64,000 bases of DNA from NCBI GenBank assembly GCA_014529385.2, contig CM043948.1, positions 20,452,951-20,516,950 on the forward strand. Direction: 5' to 3'. Positions 55,601 through 64,000 of this stretch are shown here, piece after piece. Numbering within the stretch: the stretch's first letter is position 1; every line of letters starts with the position of its first letter. Under the pieces are notes generated by a model. That model made no database searches, was not told the DNA's origin, and saw only the letters and a list, made by a program, of their open reading frames with translations. The translations under genes were made by a program, and so were the position numbers. The DNA is from Adiantum capillus-veneris. Taxonomy: Eukaryota > Streptophyta > Polypodiopsida > Polypodiales > Pteridaceae.

Positions 55601-57582
55601 GACGGGTGTTATCATTAAACAAGCGAAGAGCAAGGAGCTAAAATCGAGCAAAGAAAAAGTAGAATCCCAAATGTTTGGTAACTAGGCATTGGATGGCTAT
55701 AATAAATATGAGCCATCGAATTGGAAGGATAATGGACCTGTTCAATTGATTGGAGATCTTTTATAAATTTATGGGCCCTAAAATATATTTCACTTTATTT
55801 GGTGTTTCTTGAATGTTTCCACTACTTGCTCATGTATTAAGTCTCAAGGCCTTCACTCTATGTAAAACTACTACATCATGGGGTAACAATCCCTTATTTA
55901 TTTATTTTTATGATTATAAAACACCCTTTTTTATTCAATTTTTAATTTGTTTTAAGTTCCTTAAATGATACCCCAACATTTGAAATTTAGCATTTCCTTT
56001 TGTTGAACCTATAGTATAAGATAAATTATATATTTATATCTTATAATATAGATATATATATATATATATATAATAAGTGAACCCCCAACACCAGCCATGG
56101 GCCCTTATAAAGAACCCTAGTCCTTGATTTGTAGCTCCCCTTTTTTGTTGTTTGTGAGAGTAAACATTGTGGATGGTAAGAATTCACCCTTCATGGGAGA
56201 AACTTAGGCTTATTCTTTTGGGAGATGGGCTCGTATGCGACACAGTGGAGGCATGCCCTTGTAAGTATAATTCATTCTTGCATGGCAGTTAATATCAAGG
56301 GTAACCAATGTACTCCTACTATACGCCTACACCATTATTTTTTACTCTATGATCAACCTTCCTACTGAGCAAATATTAATCTTCTTCACTACTAACCTGC
56401 ATCCTCAAAATGACTCCCCTTGGTAGAAAGTGCCTCCAAATAGCTTCAACTGATAGCTAGAGGTAGATGGTGCCAGGGTTGAGACTTGGTTGATGCGTTC
56501 TCTATAGAAGAGAGCACATAGTGGTTCTCTTGTAATGCCTATCTCCACACACATGTAACCTCTCTTGCTATCTTTTGCATGTACTCATCTTACCTTGAGT
56601 GCTATGGCTGGTAAGCACAAAGGTAATTTTATAATGTTACAACACGATTATTCCACGTGGCTCACTACAAACTTGCAATATTAAAATCTTAGGTTTTTCA
56701 TCTAGTACTTTATGAGAAGCCAAGCAAGTTTTTGTTAGGTTGCCAAAACTTGCTCTCGTAGCAGCCCTACACTTCATGAAGACAATGTCATAGCAACATA
56801 AATACCCTTTCTATCCTTGAAGAGGATGCTCAAATTAGGTGAGGTTCAAACCATGGACAAGATAGCTCTTTCTATCCAAGTATCTACTGCATTGTTTTCA
56901 CATTGGAATTTTACCTAGACTGAGGGTTTCGTTTACAACATGTTATGTGCCTCTTCCCACAACTAAGAGCAACCTCATCCATAGATTGCAAAGAAGATGT
57001 CATGTAAAGTAATGGTCTTCACCATCTTGGGGTGCTTGCTAGGAGAACCAATAAGTAGAAGAAGTTTAGGCTATCAATTCAACCATTTAACGTTTGTGTT
57101 GCCACAAGGGGGCACCAATTAAGCTAGCTAGCCATGGCCAGCTGGGATATTGGCATAGCTCCTCGTAAGAAGAGTTAGAAAAAATGAGGAATAAATCTAG
57201 GGTCTACTGTATTTTAACCAGGTGAAATTTTAAAATCCCGCGTATATTTTGAGCTTTCCTTGAAGAAAACCGGGAAATTTACACAAGTTTTAGTGTAAAC
57301 ATCGGCAAAACCTTCAATTTTTGCAATTTTTGACCTAAAAATTGAGAGAATTTCAAATTTTTCTTATTTTCTTTGGTTAGGAAAAATGTTTTTCTCTAGC
57401 CCTGCTTGTAAGAGCACATACAGTGTATAGAAAACATTTCTTCTCACCAAGCCATTCCAACTTGCGTTTCGAAACACTATTCGCAAGGACCTGGTGAAGA
57501 CTAACAAACCATTGTGTTCCATATGTTGTGTATAAGAGGAAAAGCTCTTCTCAGCAAACCGTTTTGCATTGCATTTTGAAAG
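55601..57582. other. Unassigned AT-rich stretch
   Basis: No gene, LTR or coding remnant is recognised in these 2 kb. There is an (AT)n tract at about 56046-56074. The sequence starts GGGACGGGTGTTATC right where element E ends, which could be a transposon terminus, but I found no matching inverted end. Confidence 0.4.
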
Positions 57583-57601
57583 GCTATCCATAAAGGCCTG
57601 G

Positions 57602-57669
<68 letters not shown>

Positions 57670-57735
57670 CTATCCATAAAGGCCTGATGGAGAGAGAAAG
57701 TCTATCCATAAAGGCATGATGGAGAGAGAGAGTGT
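57583..57735. repeat. (AG)n tract within a repeated CTATCCATAAAGGC unit
   Basis: CTATCCATAAAGGCCTGGTGG occurs, with small changes, at 57583, 57669 and 57702. Each is followed by AG repeats; the first AG run is about 64 bp (57604-57667). On the minus strand this lies just beyond the 3' end of the LINE, where such elements often carry a simple-repeat tail. Confidence 0.85.
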
Positions 57736-57771
57736 GTGTTTTTTGTATCGTCCTCGAAGGTCAAATATGAC

Positions 57772-58850
57772 CTATGCGACCAAAGTTGCATGTGATGTAG
57801 TATACGTATGGCTGATGAGTGACTCTCGATGCTCCAAAATTGTGGTGATGAGAGTCACAATGGAGAGCCCACACTGTGGCTGGGAGAGGTAAGTGTGAGT
57901 ACGGTTTCCTCTTTCAGTAAAGAACATGGTTTTGTAGTTGGGGGAAATATGGGTGGTGTAATGTATGAAGCATGACCCACCGGATTTCTCTAAAGCCGTA
58001 ATACATTGGTGTTGTAGAAAAGCTTCATTCACTTGGGAGTCAATTGAAGCATCATGTAGCAAGTGTAATGCATCCCATCTCCCAAACCACTTCTTTATGT
58101 CTTGCATCCATCCCGTGCTCAATATCTTTCTTTTATGTGTCTTTTGAATTTTGTTGCTTGCTTCCCATGCAATTGTAGGAAGTCGATGTGAGGGGTTTTG
58201 ATGCATCTTTATCATGTACTCAACAACCCTTTCCATGCCCATAACCTCAACTGGAAGAGATCCTGACTCAAGAAGTAGGAGCATATATGGTGTTTGTGTC
58301 TTAACTTGGAGAAAGTTTGTAAGAAAATGCTTTTGGACATTTTCAAACTCTTTCCAAGTAGACTTTGAGATGCTCCTGCCCCACACTTCAACTCCATAAA
58401 GAAGAACCGGTGTCACCAATGCATCAAAAATATACTTCTTGAGAACCCAACACTTGATGTTTCCCACATTACACATGTTCTCAAATGCATAATATGCTCT
58501 CTTTCCCACTTCCAAATGATGCATAGGACATTCATGACACTTGTGATTGGACGGAACCTCAAGGCCAAGGTGCTTAAAGCTCTCAACAACTTCAAGTGTA
58601 TCATTGTTGTACACAATGCATGGATTCTCCTTATGGTTGGTTTTTACAAGCATAACCTTTGTTTTGGATTCATTCACAATCAACCCACTATGCAAGCAAA
58701 AGTTCTCAAGGACAACCATAAGCTTTGTGCATCTTCTAAAGTGTGTGTTAGAAGCACTACATCATCCGCATACAACAAAAGCATGATTACCGCATTGCAA
58801 ATAGTGACCTCTTCAATGCCTTCTTCTTGCATAAAGTCGAGTACCATTTA
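57772..58850 (-). pseudogene. LINE ORF2: RT palm (YADD) and C-terminal region
   Basis: The RT core is readable just before the long open frame: GVKQGCPLSPTLLGL (about 58900-58860), TAA near 58843, then LLLYADDVVLLTHTLEDAQS with the catalytic YADD at 58761-58772. After a one-base frameshift at about 58722 the open frame 58719-57772 gives the thumb and C-terminal part: NESKTKVMLV, VESFKHLGLEV, FDALVTPVLLYGVEVWGRS and KEFENVQKHFL, which is the typical post-RT pattern of L1-like ORF2. The last 150 codons are unassigned. Confidence 0.85.
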
Positions 58851-58966
58851 TTCCAATTGATTGATGCATAGACCAAGGAGAGTTGGTGACAACGGACATC
58901 CTTGTTTAACCCCAATAGTGCTTACAAAAAATTTTGAAATTTCTCTTCCCATGCGCAATTGACAAA

Positions 58967-59365
58967 TCACCTTCTCATAGATTCAAGAAACCGCAACATA
59001 AACTCACTTGGCACTTGGAGTTCTTTCTTCCTTCTCCACAAATTGTTACGTGGAATCATATCAAAGGCTTTCTTAAAGTCCGCAAAACAACAACACAATT
59101 GCTTGCTTTTCAACCGACTTTCCTCCATGAGAACACGAAGAGTGACAAGATGATCAATGGTGCTATGGCATCGACAAAAATCCGCTTGTCCTTTTGCACG
59201 CTTGTCATTCTCTTCAGCCCAATCACTCAATTTCATCTCCATTAGGCATGCAAACAACTTTTCCATAAGAGACCCAATCATTATAGTCCGGTAGTTGTTT
59301 ACATTCTTTACATTTCCTCCTTTATACAAAGGCTTAACCCAATTAGTACTCCAATCATAAGGCAA
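58967..59365 (-). pseudogene. LINE ORF2: RT fingers and first palm motif
   Basis: The segment encodes WVKPLYKGGNVKNVNNYRTI, then GQADFCRCHSTIDHLVTLRV and CCFADFKKAFDMIPRNNLW. The last one holds the first catalytic Asp of RT (F-x-D-F-K-K-A-F-D). This order is the conserved non-LTR RT start (motifs 0-3). The segment 59366-59560 upstream (KRFWKKLRGK) is the linker between endonuclease and RT. Confidence 0.88.
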
Positions 59366-59688
59366 CCATGTTGAAGTGCAAGGTTGAACATATATAATTT
59401 CCTACAATATGTGAACATATCTACAATCCTCAAGTTACCAAAATTGTCAACCCGCTTGCCCCTCAATTTTTTCCAAAATCTTTTACATGCATGTGCTTTG
59501 TATGTATGTAAATGACTTTGATAGTTGTCTTTGTCCATAGTTGCATCAAGCTTTATCAAGGACTTTTGAGCATGTTGACATTCTTTATTAGACCACCTTT
59601 TGCGTGATCTATCGTTGTTGATACCATGGAGATGCTTTATGGCAAAGCATTCTTCGGCACAAGAACAAATAATTTTCTTGAAAGCTTT

Positions 59689-60505
59689 CTATTTAGTTTC
59701 CAATGGTGCATCATATTGAAACTTGGTCATCCATAACTTTTGCTCGGTCATTTCAATGTACATTGGTGCCCGTTTGAAATCCATACATAGTAATAATTTC
59801 TCTTCCCTTTGGCTGAGATTATCATGCTTAGTTGCTTCTCCACATGAAAGGTCAATGCATAAGGTCCGATGGTCGGATTCTGGGGTCCAATTGCCAAACA
59901 TAAAACTTTTTATGCGAAACATGATGGCTTCGGAGAGTAGCATCAATCACAGTGTCCCCATTATGTTTCCTGTATGTAAATCCATTGGTTCCACTCCACA
60001 AAGATACGCCATTGGCAAGGAGCATATCCGTGCTATTCCACATGTGTAAAAGTAACTTTCCATAGTGATGCGGCTCTTTCTTATCCATTGAAGTACGATC
60101 ATACAAGTGAACTTCCTCTAACTCCCTTGAAATGTATGGCATATCAAATTGTTGAGTATCATGTTGCAATGTTTTTGTGTAAGCATTCATATCCCCAAAT
60201 ACAATAACATCACCTTCGCCTTTGAAATAAGCAATGTCCTCTTCTAAATCAAAAAATGGTTGATCTCTATCTATGCAAGCATAAAAGGGAAAATCATGAT
60301 GAGAAATGTAGCAACCGGCTACAAAAATGAGTGCTCTTTTTGGTGTCATAATTTTCAGCCATACATAACATTTGTACTTGTCATCTTTCACAATCGACAC
60401 AAAATCTTCCAATCTTTTCTTAACCATACATGCTACCCCTCCTTGCCCTCTTCGTTGCTTGAAATTCTTTGACCACATCAATGAATGTACATTGTAATCC
60501 TCCAA
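59689..60505 (-). pseudogene. LINE ORF2: APE-type endonuclease
   Basis: Two overlapping frames (60505-59852 and 59946-59689) form one domain. Visible are GGVACMVKKRLEDF, VIVFGDMNAYTKTLQ (the GDxN motif), NGFTYRKHNGDTVIDATL (the T-x-D-Y-I-like region, here with DATL) and, after a frameshift near 59900, PESDHRTLCIDL (the catalytic SDH). These are the landmarks of the exonuclease-endonuclease-phosphatase fold that nicks target DNA. The N-terminal strand upstream of 60505 (SWKLDTQRINSLEDYN-like) is partly readable to about 60560. Confidence 0.85.
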
Positions 60506-60776
60506 GCTGTTAATCCTTTGTGTATCAAGCTTCCAAGTTTCAACAAGAAGTACAACATCGGTTTTGCTTGTTAGTTCATCAATGCCAACCCCCGCATTCC
60601 ATAGGTATCCATTACAATTCCAAAATCATATTCTCAATTGTAACTCGTTCTCATAGGTCACGTATCCCTATTTGCTCGAGGGACTTGCCTCCCCCTTGGG
60701 CACGTTTTCTTGGTGAGAGGTCTCCTTGTTTTTCTTATTCTTTTCCTCATATGCCTTGCGAAGCATATTTTGTTGC

Positions 60777-61674
60777 TTAATAGTGCACAATCTTCACATA
60801 CAAAACATTTGTATCTCTCAAATAGATCCAACTATTATCAAGGATAATCTTTCGTTTGGTCTCATCCGGCATGATGCATACAATTGGCCGTTCTCCCGAG
60901 CGAGGAGCTCCTTGCTTCCCCACTCTATGTGCTCCATAGGCCATAACTCTAGACATGCCAACGTGGGTTTTGAAGGAATCTTTAATAACAATGGCAAGAG
61001 AAGGAGGTGTCTTTAACTTCTCTCCGGTAATTCCACAAATAAAAATGTTCTTGAAACATCGCTCCCATTCTTTCAACTCCTCCACATCCACATTCTGAAC
61101 ATTCTTTGTTTGAACCATAGCTTGCTTGAGCGAGGAACTAGGAACCACATTGTTACCACATACATCATTCCAAGACTTGTTTGTGTATACATTTTTCATG
61201 TCGCATACATCCCAGCTCATGGTGTCAAATTTCTCATGTTTCAATACATAGTCATGCTCTACTTTTCTCATGCACTCCTTCAAAGTATTCATGTTTCAAT
61301 ACATAGTCATGCTCTACTTTTCTCATGCACTCCTTCAAAGTATTCAAGTCCATAAGAGAGCATTTACATTCCTTGACTTCCTCTTCAAGTTGCATCAAAC
61401 GTGATGTTTACATCTCAAGTGTTCTCTTGAGATTCTAATTCTCAACCAAAAGTACCCTTAGTGTGTCATTCTCCATTGCAAGTGCCCGTAAGTCTTCGTC
61501 TTGTTTGTTTACGGTCTCTTGCAATGATACCAAGTATGCCATGATCATGCTTTCTGATGTCGTTGGTTGGATGGTTGTGTTGCTATCTCCACACTTACGA
61601 GATTTTGGATCATTTTCCACAATGTTTTTGGACCTTATTAAAGAATGAGAACCCTTGTGAGTGCCAGAAGACAT
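60777..61674 (-). pseudogene. LINE ORF1: coiled coil plus RRM-like RNA-binding domain
   Basis: It begins MSSGTHKGSHSLIRSK at 61674. A coiled-coil stretch follows (LVSLQETVNKQDEDLRALAM), to a stop at 61435. The later frame 61292-60777 contains CFKNIFICGITGEK, SRVMAYGAHRVGKQGAP, RPIVCIMPDETKRKIIL and NSWIYLRDTNVLYV, the beta-alpha pattern of the L1 ORF1p RRM that coats the LINE RNA. A 55-bp tandem duplication between the two parts shifts the frame. Confidence 0.75.
61235..61344. repeat. 55-bp perfect tandem duplication in LINE ORF1
   Basis: CATGTTTCAATACATAGTCA... starts at 61235 and again at 61290, and the two 55-bp units match. As 55 is not a multiple of three, it breaks ORF1. Confidence 0.93.
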
Positions 61675-61710
61675 TGTATGCAAAATAAGAGATAAGAGTA
61701 AAGAGATAAG

Positions 61711-63780
61711 AGATAATTGCACTACAATAGAACACATGGTGCTCGCACTTATGTTTGCTACCACAAAGTTCCGCTCTTATCTACTGCCTAGACACTTTGT
61801 AATTCTGACAATGGAGGAGGTCATTTCGTATGTAATGCGACACATGGATGTCTCATCTAGGATCTCTAAATGGCTGGTTAGATTACAAGAGTTTGACTAC
61901 ACCATGCAAGTAGAAAAATCCACTAGGGCTAGTCTAGCAGGTATTCTTACTCATCACCACTATGAGAAGAAGCTGAAGGTCAACACGAAAGCAAAAGAAG
62001 AGACACCAATGGTAGAAAGTCCTAATCTAGAAAGAGCTCACTCTCTTTTATTTGATGGTCTGCAGAGCTGGCATCGTCATTTTCAATGAGCAACAGGAAA
62101 GGGTATTCTTCATCGGGCAGCTATTGCACTCCCACTCCAACAACAAAGCAGAGTATGCAGCTTTAATTCTTGGGTTAGAATAGTGTATTTTGCAAGGAAT
62201 TCACTGCCTAAATGTGTTTGGTGATGCTCTGCTTTTTATAAACCAGATAAACGACACTCCGGTTTGTAAAAATCAGATTTTACTTGGTCAACTACGCCAA
62301 GTTAAGGATCTTTTAAGAAAGTTTGAAGCAGTGCAATTATTTCACCTCCCCAGGACAGAAAATCAAGAGGCAGATGCTCTATCCAAGGAAAGAATACAAG
62401 ACGTTCCCATAGGAGCAATCAAACTAAAACTACCCCTCTTTCAAGGAAGTGATGCTATGCCTGATATTATCAGCTTCCTATACATAAGAGAATGTCCGGA
62501 AGGGTACACTATGGGCTAGAAACAGTGGCTGGTAAGGAAGGCTACAAGATACCACCTTGTAAACGACCACTTGTATTGTAAAGGCAAGGATCAGATTCTC
62601 AGGCGAGTACCAACCTCCAGTGAGATCACATACGTAATTTCAAGTTGCCATGATGGTGTCTGCGGCTATCATTTTGCTTTAGATATCACTAGTAGGAAGA
62701 TTTTACAGGTAGGATACTTTTGGCCTAGTCTGAATAGGGATGTGCATCAATGGTGTAAAACATGCAAGGCTTGTCAAGTGGCCAGTGATCGCACACTAAC
62801 CTATGAACCACAGAGTCCTATCATCTCATACGGTCCGTTTGAGAAATGGGGCAATCGATCCTCTACCAAGGGCCCAATCAAGTAAACTATACATTCTAGT
62901 TGGTGTAGACTACATGACCCAATGGGCGGAAGCAGGAGCCACCACCCGCATTATAGCCCAAGAGGTAGCAAGTTCATATTTGAGCACATCTGTTTCCGTT
63001 TTGGCACTCCTCTTGAGATAATATCTGATAGGGGACCAGGTTTCAGAGATGATCTGGTGGGAGAACTGATGAAAAAGTTAGGCATTACATGCCGACATTA
63101 CACACCATACTATCCACAGTGTAATGGCATAGTAGAAAAGGTAAACGGAATGATCTGCAAAATCATCACAAAGCAGGTGAATAACCACATAGGAGACTGG
63201 GATAAACATCTCATGGCCGCTCTATGGGCCTACCGAACGACGCTCCAACATCATTAGGTTTCACCCCTTTCCATCTAGTTTACGGAAAGGAGGCAATTCT
63301 ACCCATTGAGGTACAGATAGCCAGCTTACGAGTCATGGCTAGCCAATTACAGCGCCCAGTTGTAAATCTTCGCAACCACATCTTGGATCTGGAAACGTTC
63401 CAACTAGATAGGGAAGATGCAATCAATCACTATGTAGCGCAAGCAGAGCGACACCGGCTCACGTTCAATCAAGGGCTTAAGGAAAAGGGCTTGGAAAAAG
63501 GCATGTTAGTATTGAGATAGGACAACAGATTTGACACCCGGAAGGATAATAAATTTCAACCCCCATGGGAAGGACCATTCATTGTCAAAAGGCGCTATGA
63601 CAACGGCAGCTATAAGTTGATGGAAGTAGATGGGAGAATTCACAAGACTAGAGTCAATGGATGGAGGCTAAAGAGGTATTTTCTTAGGTTTGATCCAGAG
63701 TTCATGATAGATATTCCAGAAGAAGGACAACCCTCCAACTCCGCGACTAAAGAATCAGAGGTAGGGCTAGAAGCATGAAT
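61711..63780 (+). pseudogene. Tat2: RNase H, archaeal-type RNase H and integrase of a second Tat element
   Basis: The first RNase H end is readable from 61715: NCTTIEH, LALMFATTKFRSYLLPRHF, SKWLVRLQEFDYTMQVEKS. The archaeal-type RNase H follows with LLFDG, AGIVIFNEQQERVFFIG, NNKAEYAALILGLE (then TAG at 62181), NVFGDALLFINQI and RTENQEADALSKERI, so all four acidic positions are present across frames. Integrase: CHDGVCGYHFALDITSRKIL with HQWCKTCKACQ, then VDYMTQWAEAGATTRIIAQE, IISDRGPGFRDDLVGELMKK, YYPQCNGIVEKVNGMI, FTPFHLVYGKEAILPIEV and, after a TAG near 63518, WEGPFIVKRRYDNGSYKL. Frameshifts occur near 62060, 62845, 62980 and 63230. RT, protease and gag are absent. Confidence 0.88.
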
Positions 63781-64000
63781 GCCTCTAGCCAAACGGGAGG
63801 GCTAATGATGGTCGTTTTTCGAAACCGCGACCGCGAGAACCAAACCCCAAGAAGGGGAGAGCATATTACCAAGAGAAAAAAACGATAAAAGAACTTTTTT
63901 TTTTTAACATTCACCACCCTCTAGGCTTAACCACTAGCGGGACGCCACCAACTTGGCCACCTCTCTTCATTATCACCAAAAGACAGAACCCTCTCTCTCC
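63781..64000 (+). other. 3' end of Tat2: polypurine tract and start of unresolved LTR
   Basis: After the pol stop (TGA at about 63777) comes CCCCAAGAAGGGGAGAGCAT, a good polypurine tract, so the 3' LTR should start near 63870. The rest, with a poly-T run and CT-rich end, runs out of the window. Confidence 0.55.

Larger units (their letters stand above)
57740..61710 (-). mobile_element. L1-type LINE (non-LTR retrotransposon), decayed
   Basis: Order on the minus strand: ORF1 (61674-60777), then ORF2 with APE-type endonuclease (60505-59700), RT (59365-58740) and a C-terminal part to 57772. This is the L1 plan, which inserts by nicking DNA and priming on it. I see no RNase H domain. The right end (about 61710) abuts the RNase H region of a Tat element, so it is probably full length or nearly so at the 5' end. 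Multiple stops and frameshifts make it inactive. Confidence 0.85.

Noticed and set aside
55601-56100. DNA transposon terminus at GGGACGGGTGTTATC
   Set aside because: No matching inverted end or target duplication was found nearby.

Overview
This window looks like intergenic DNA from a large, repeat-rich land-plant genome. I see no convincing ordinary host gene. The evidence is: plant-type Ty3/gypsy retrotransposons of the Tat lineage (with two RNase H domains) and of the chromodomain lineage; an L1-type LINE; short GT-AG introns of about 75-95 bp; very long (CT)n, (GT)n and poly-C tracts; and many reading frames broken mainly by C-to-T type stop codons, as expected for methylated transposons. 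Two multi-exon transposase-like genes recall families I associate with non-seed plants and animals, so a fern, lycophyte or bryophyte is my best guess (low confidence).

Layout. 1-8480: a minus-strand Tat-lineage element with both LTRs (one cut by the window edge) and a near-complete gag-pro-pol carrying three lesions. 8481-12905: remains of another gypsy family (F), with a primer-binding site and LTR at 8599-8620 and a 2.68-kb TG...CA insertion flanked by a 5-bp target duplication. 12970-17452: LTR and gag of a gypsy family (C) whose second copy lies inverted at 42689-45341. 17709-24960: a decayed multi-domain transposase-like gene (A) and a convergent gene (X) with an FCP1/HAD-phosphatase-like domain, set among AAGTG/CACTT-rich arrays.

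25569-41760 is the most interesting part. A second transposase-like gene (Y, five exons) is split by a 5.6-kb non-coding LTR retrotransposon with 490-bp LTRs and a CCAAC target duplication. Y is followed 140 bp later by a gene for a divergent histone H3 with an unusually long N-terminal tail. Two inverted palindromic modules come next, then three minus-strand genes of unknown function (Z, W, V). W is almost undamaged. The compact two-directional layout, the shared style of introns and promoters, and the flanking CACTT arrays suggest one large DNA transposon carrying cargo genes, including a captured histone H3.

42689-55430: the inverted family C copy, a chromodomain gypsy element (E) with several LTR copies, one of which contains an internal 1.08-kb inversion, and another family F remnant with a perfect 461-bp tandem duplication and a deleted RT core. 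55430-57580 holds nothing I recognise. 57583-61710 is a minus-strand L1-type LINE (ORF1 with RRM-like domain, APE endonuclease, RT with YADD) that abuts, and probably inserted into, the RNase H region of a second Tat-lineage element (61711 to about 63800, plus strand).
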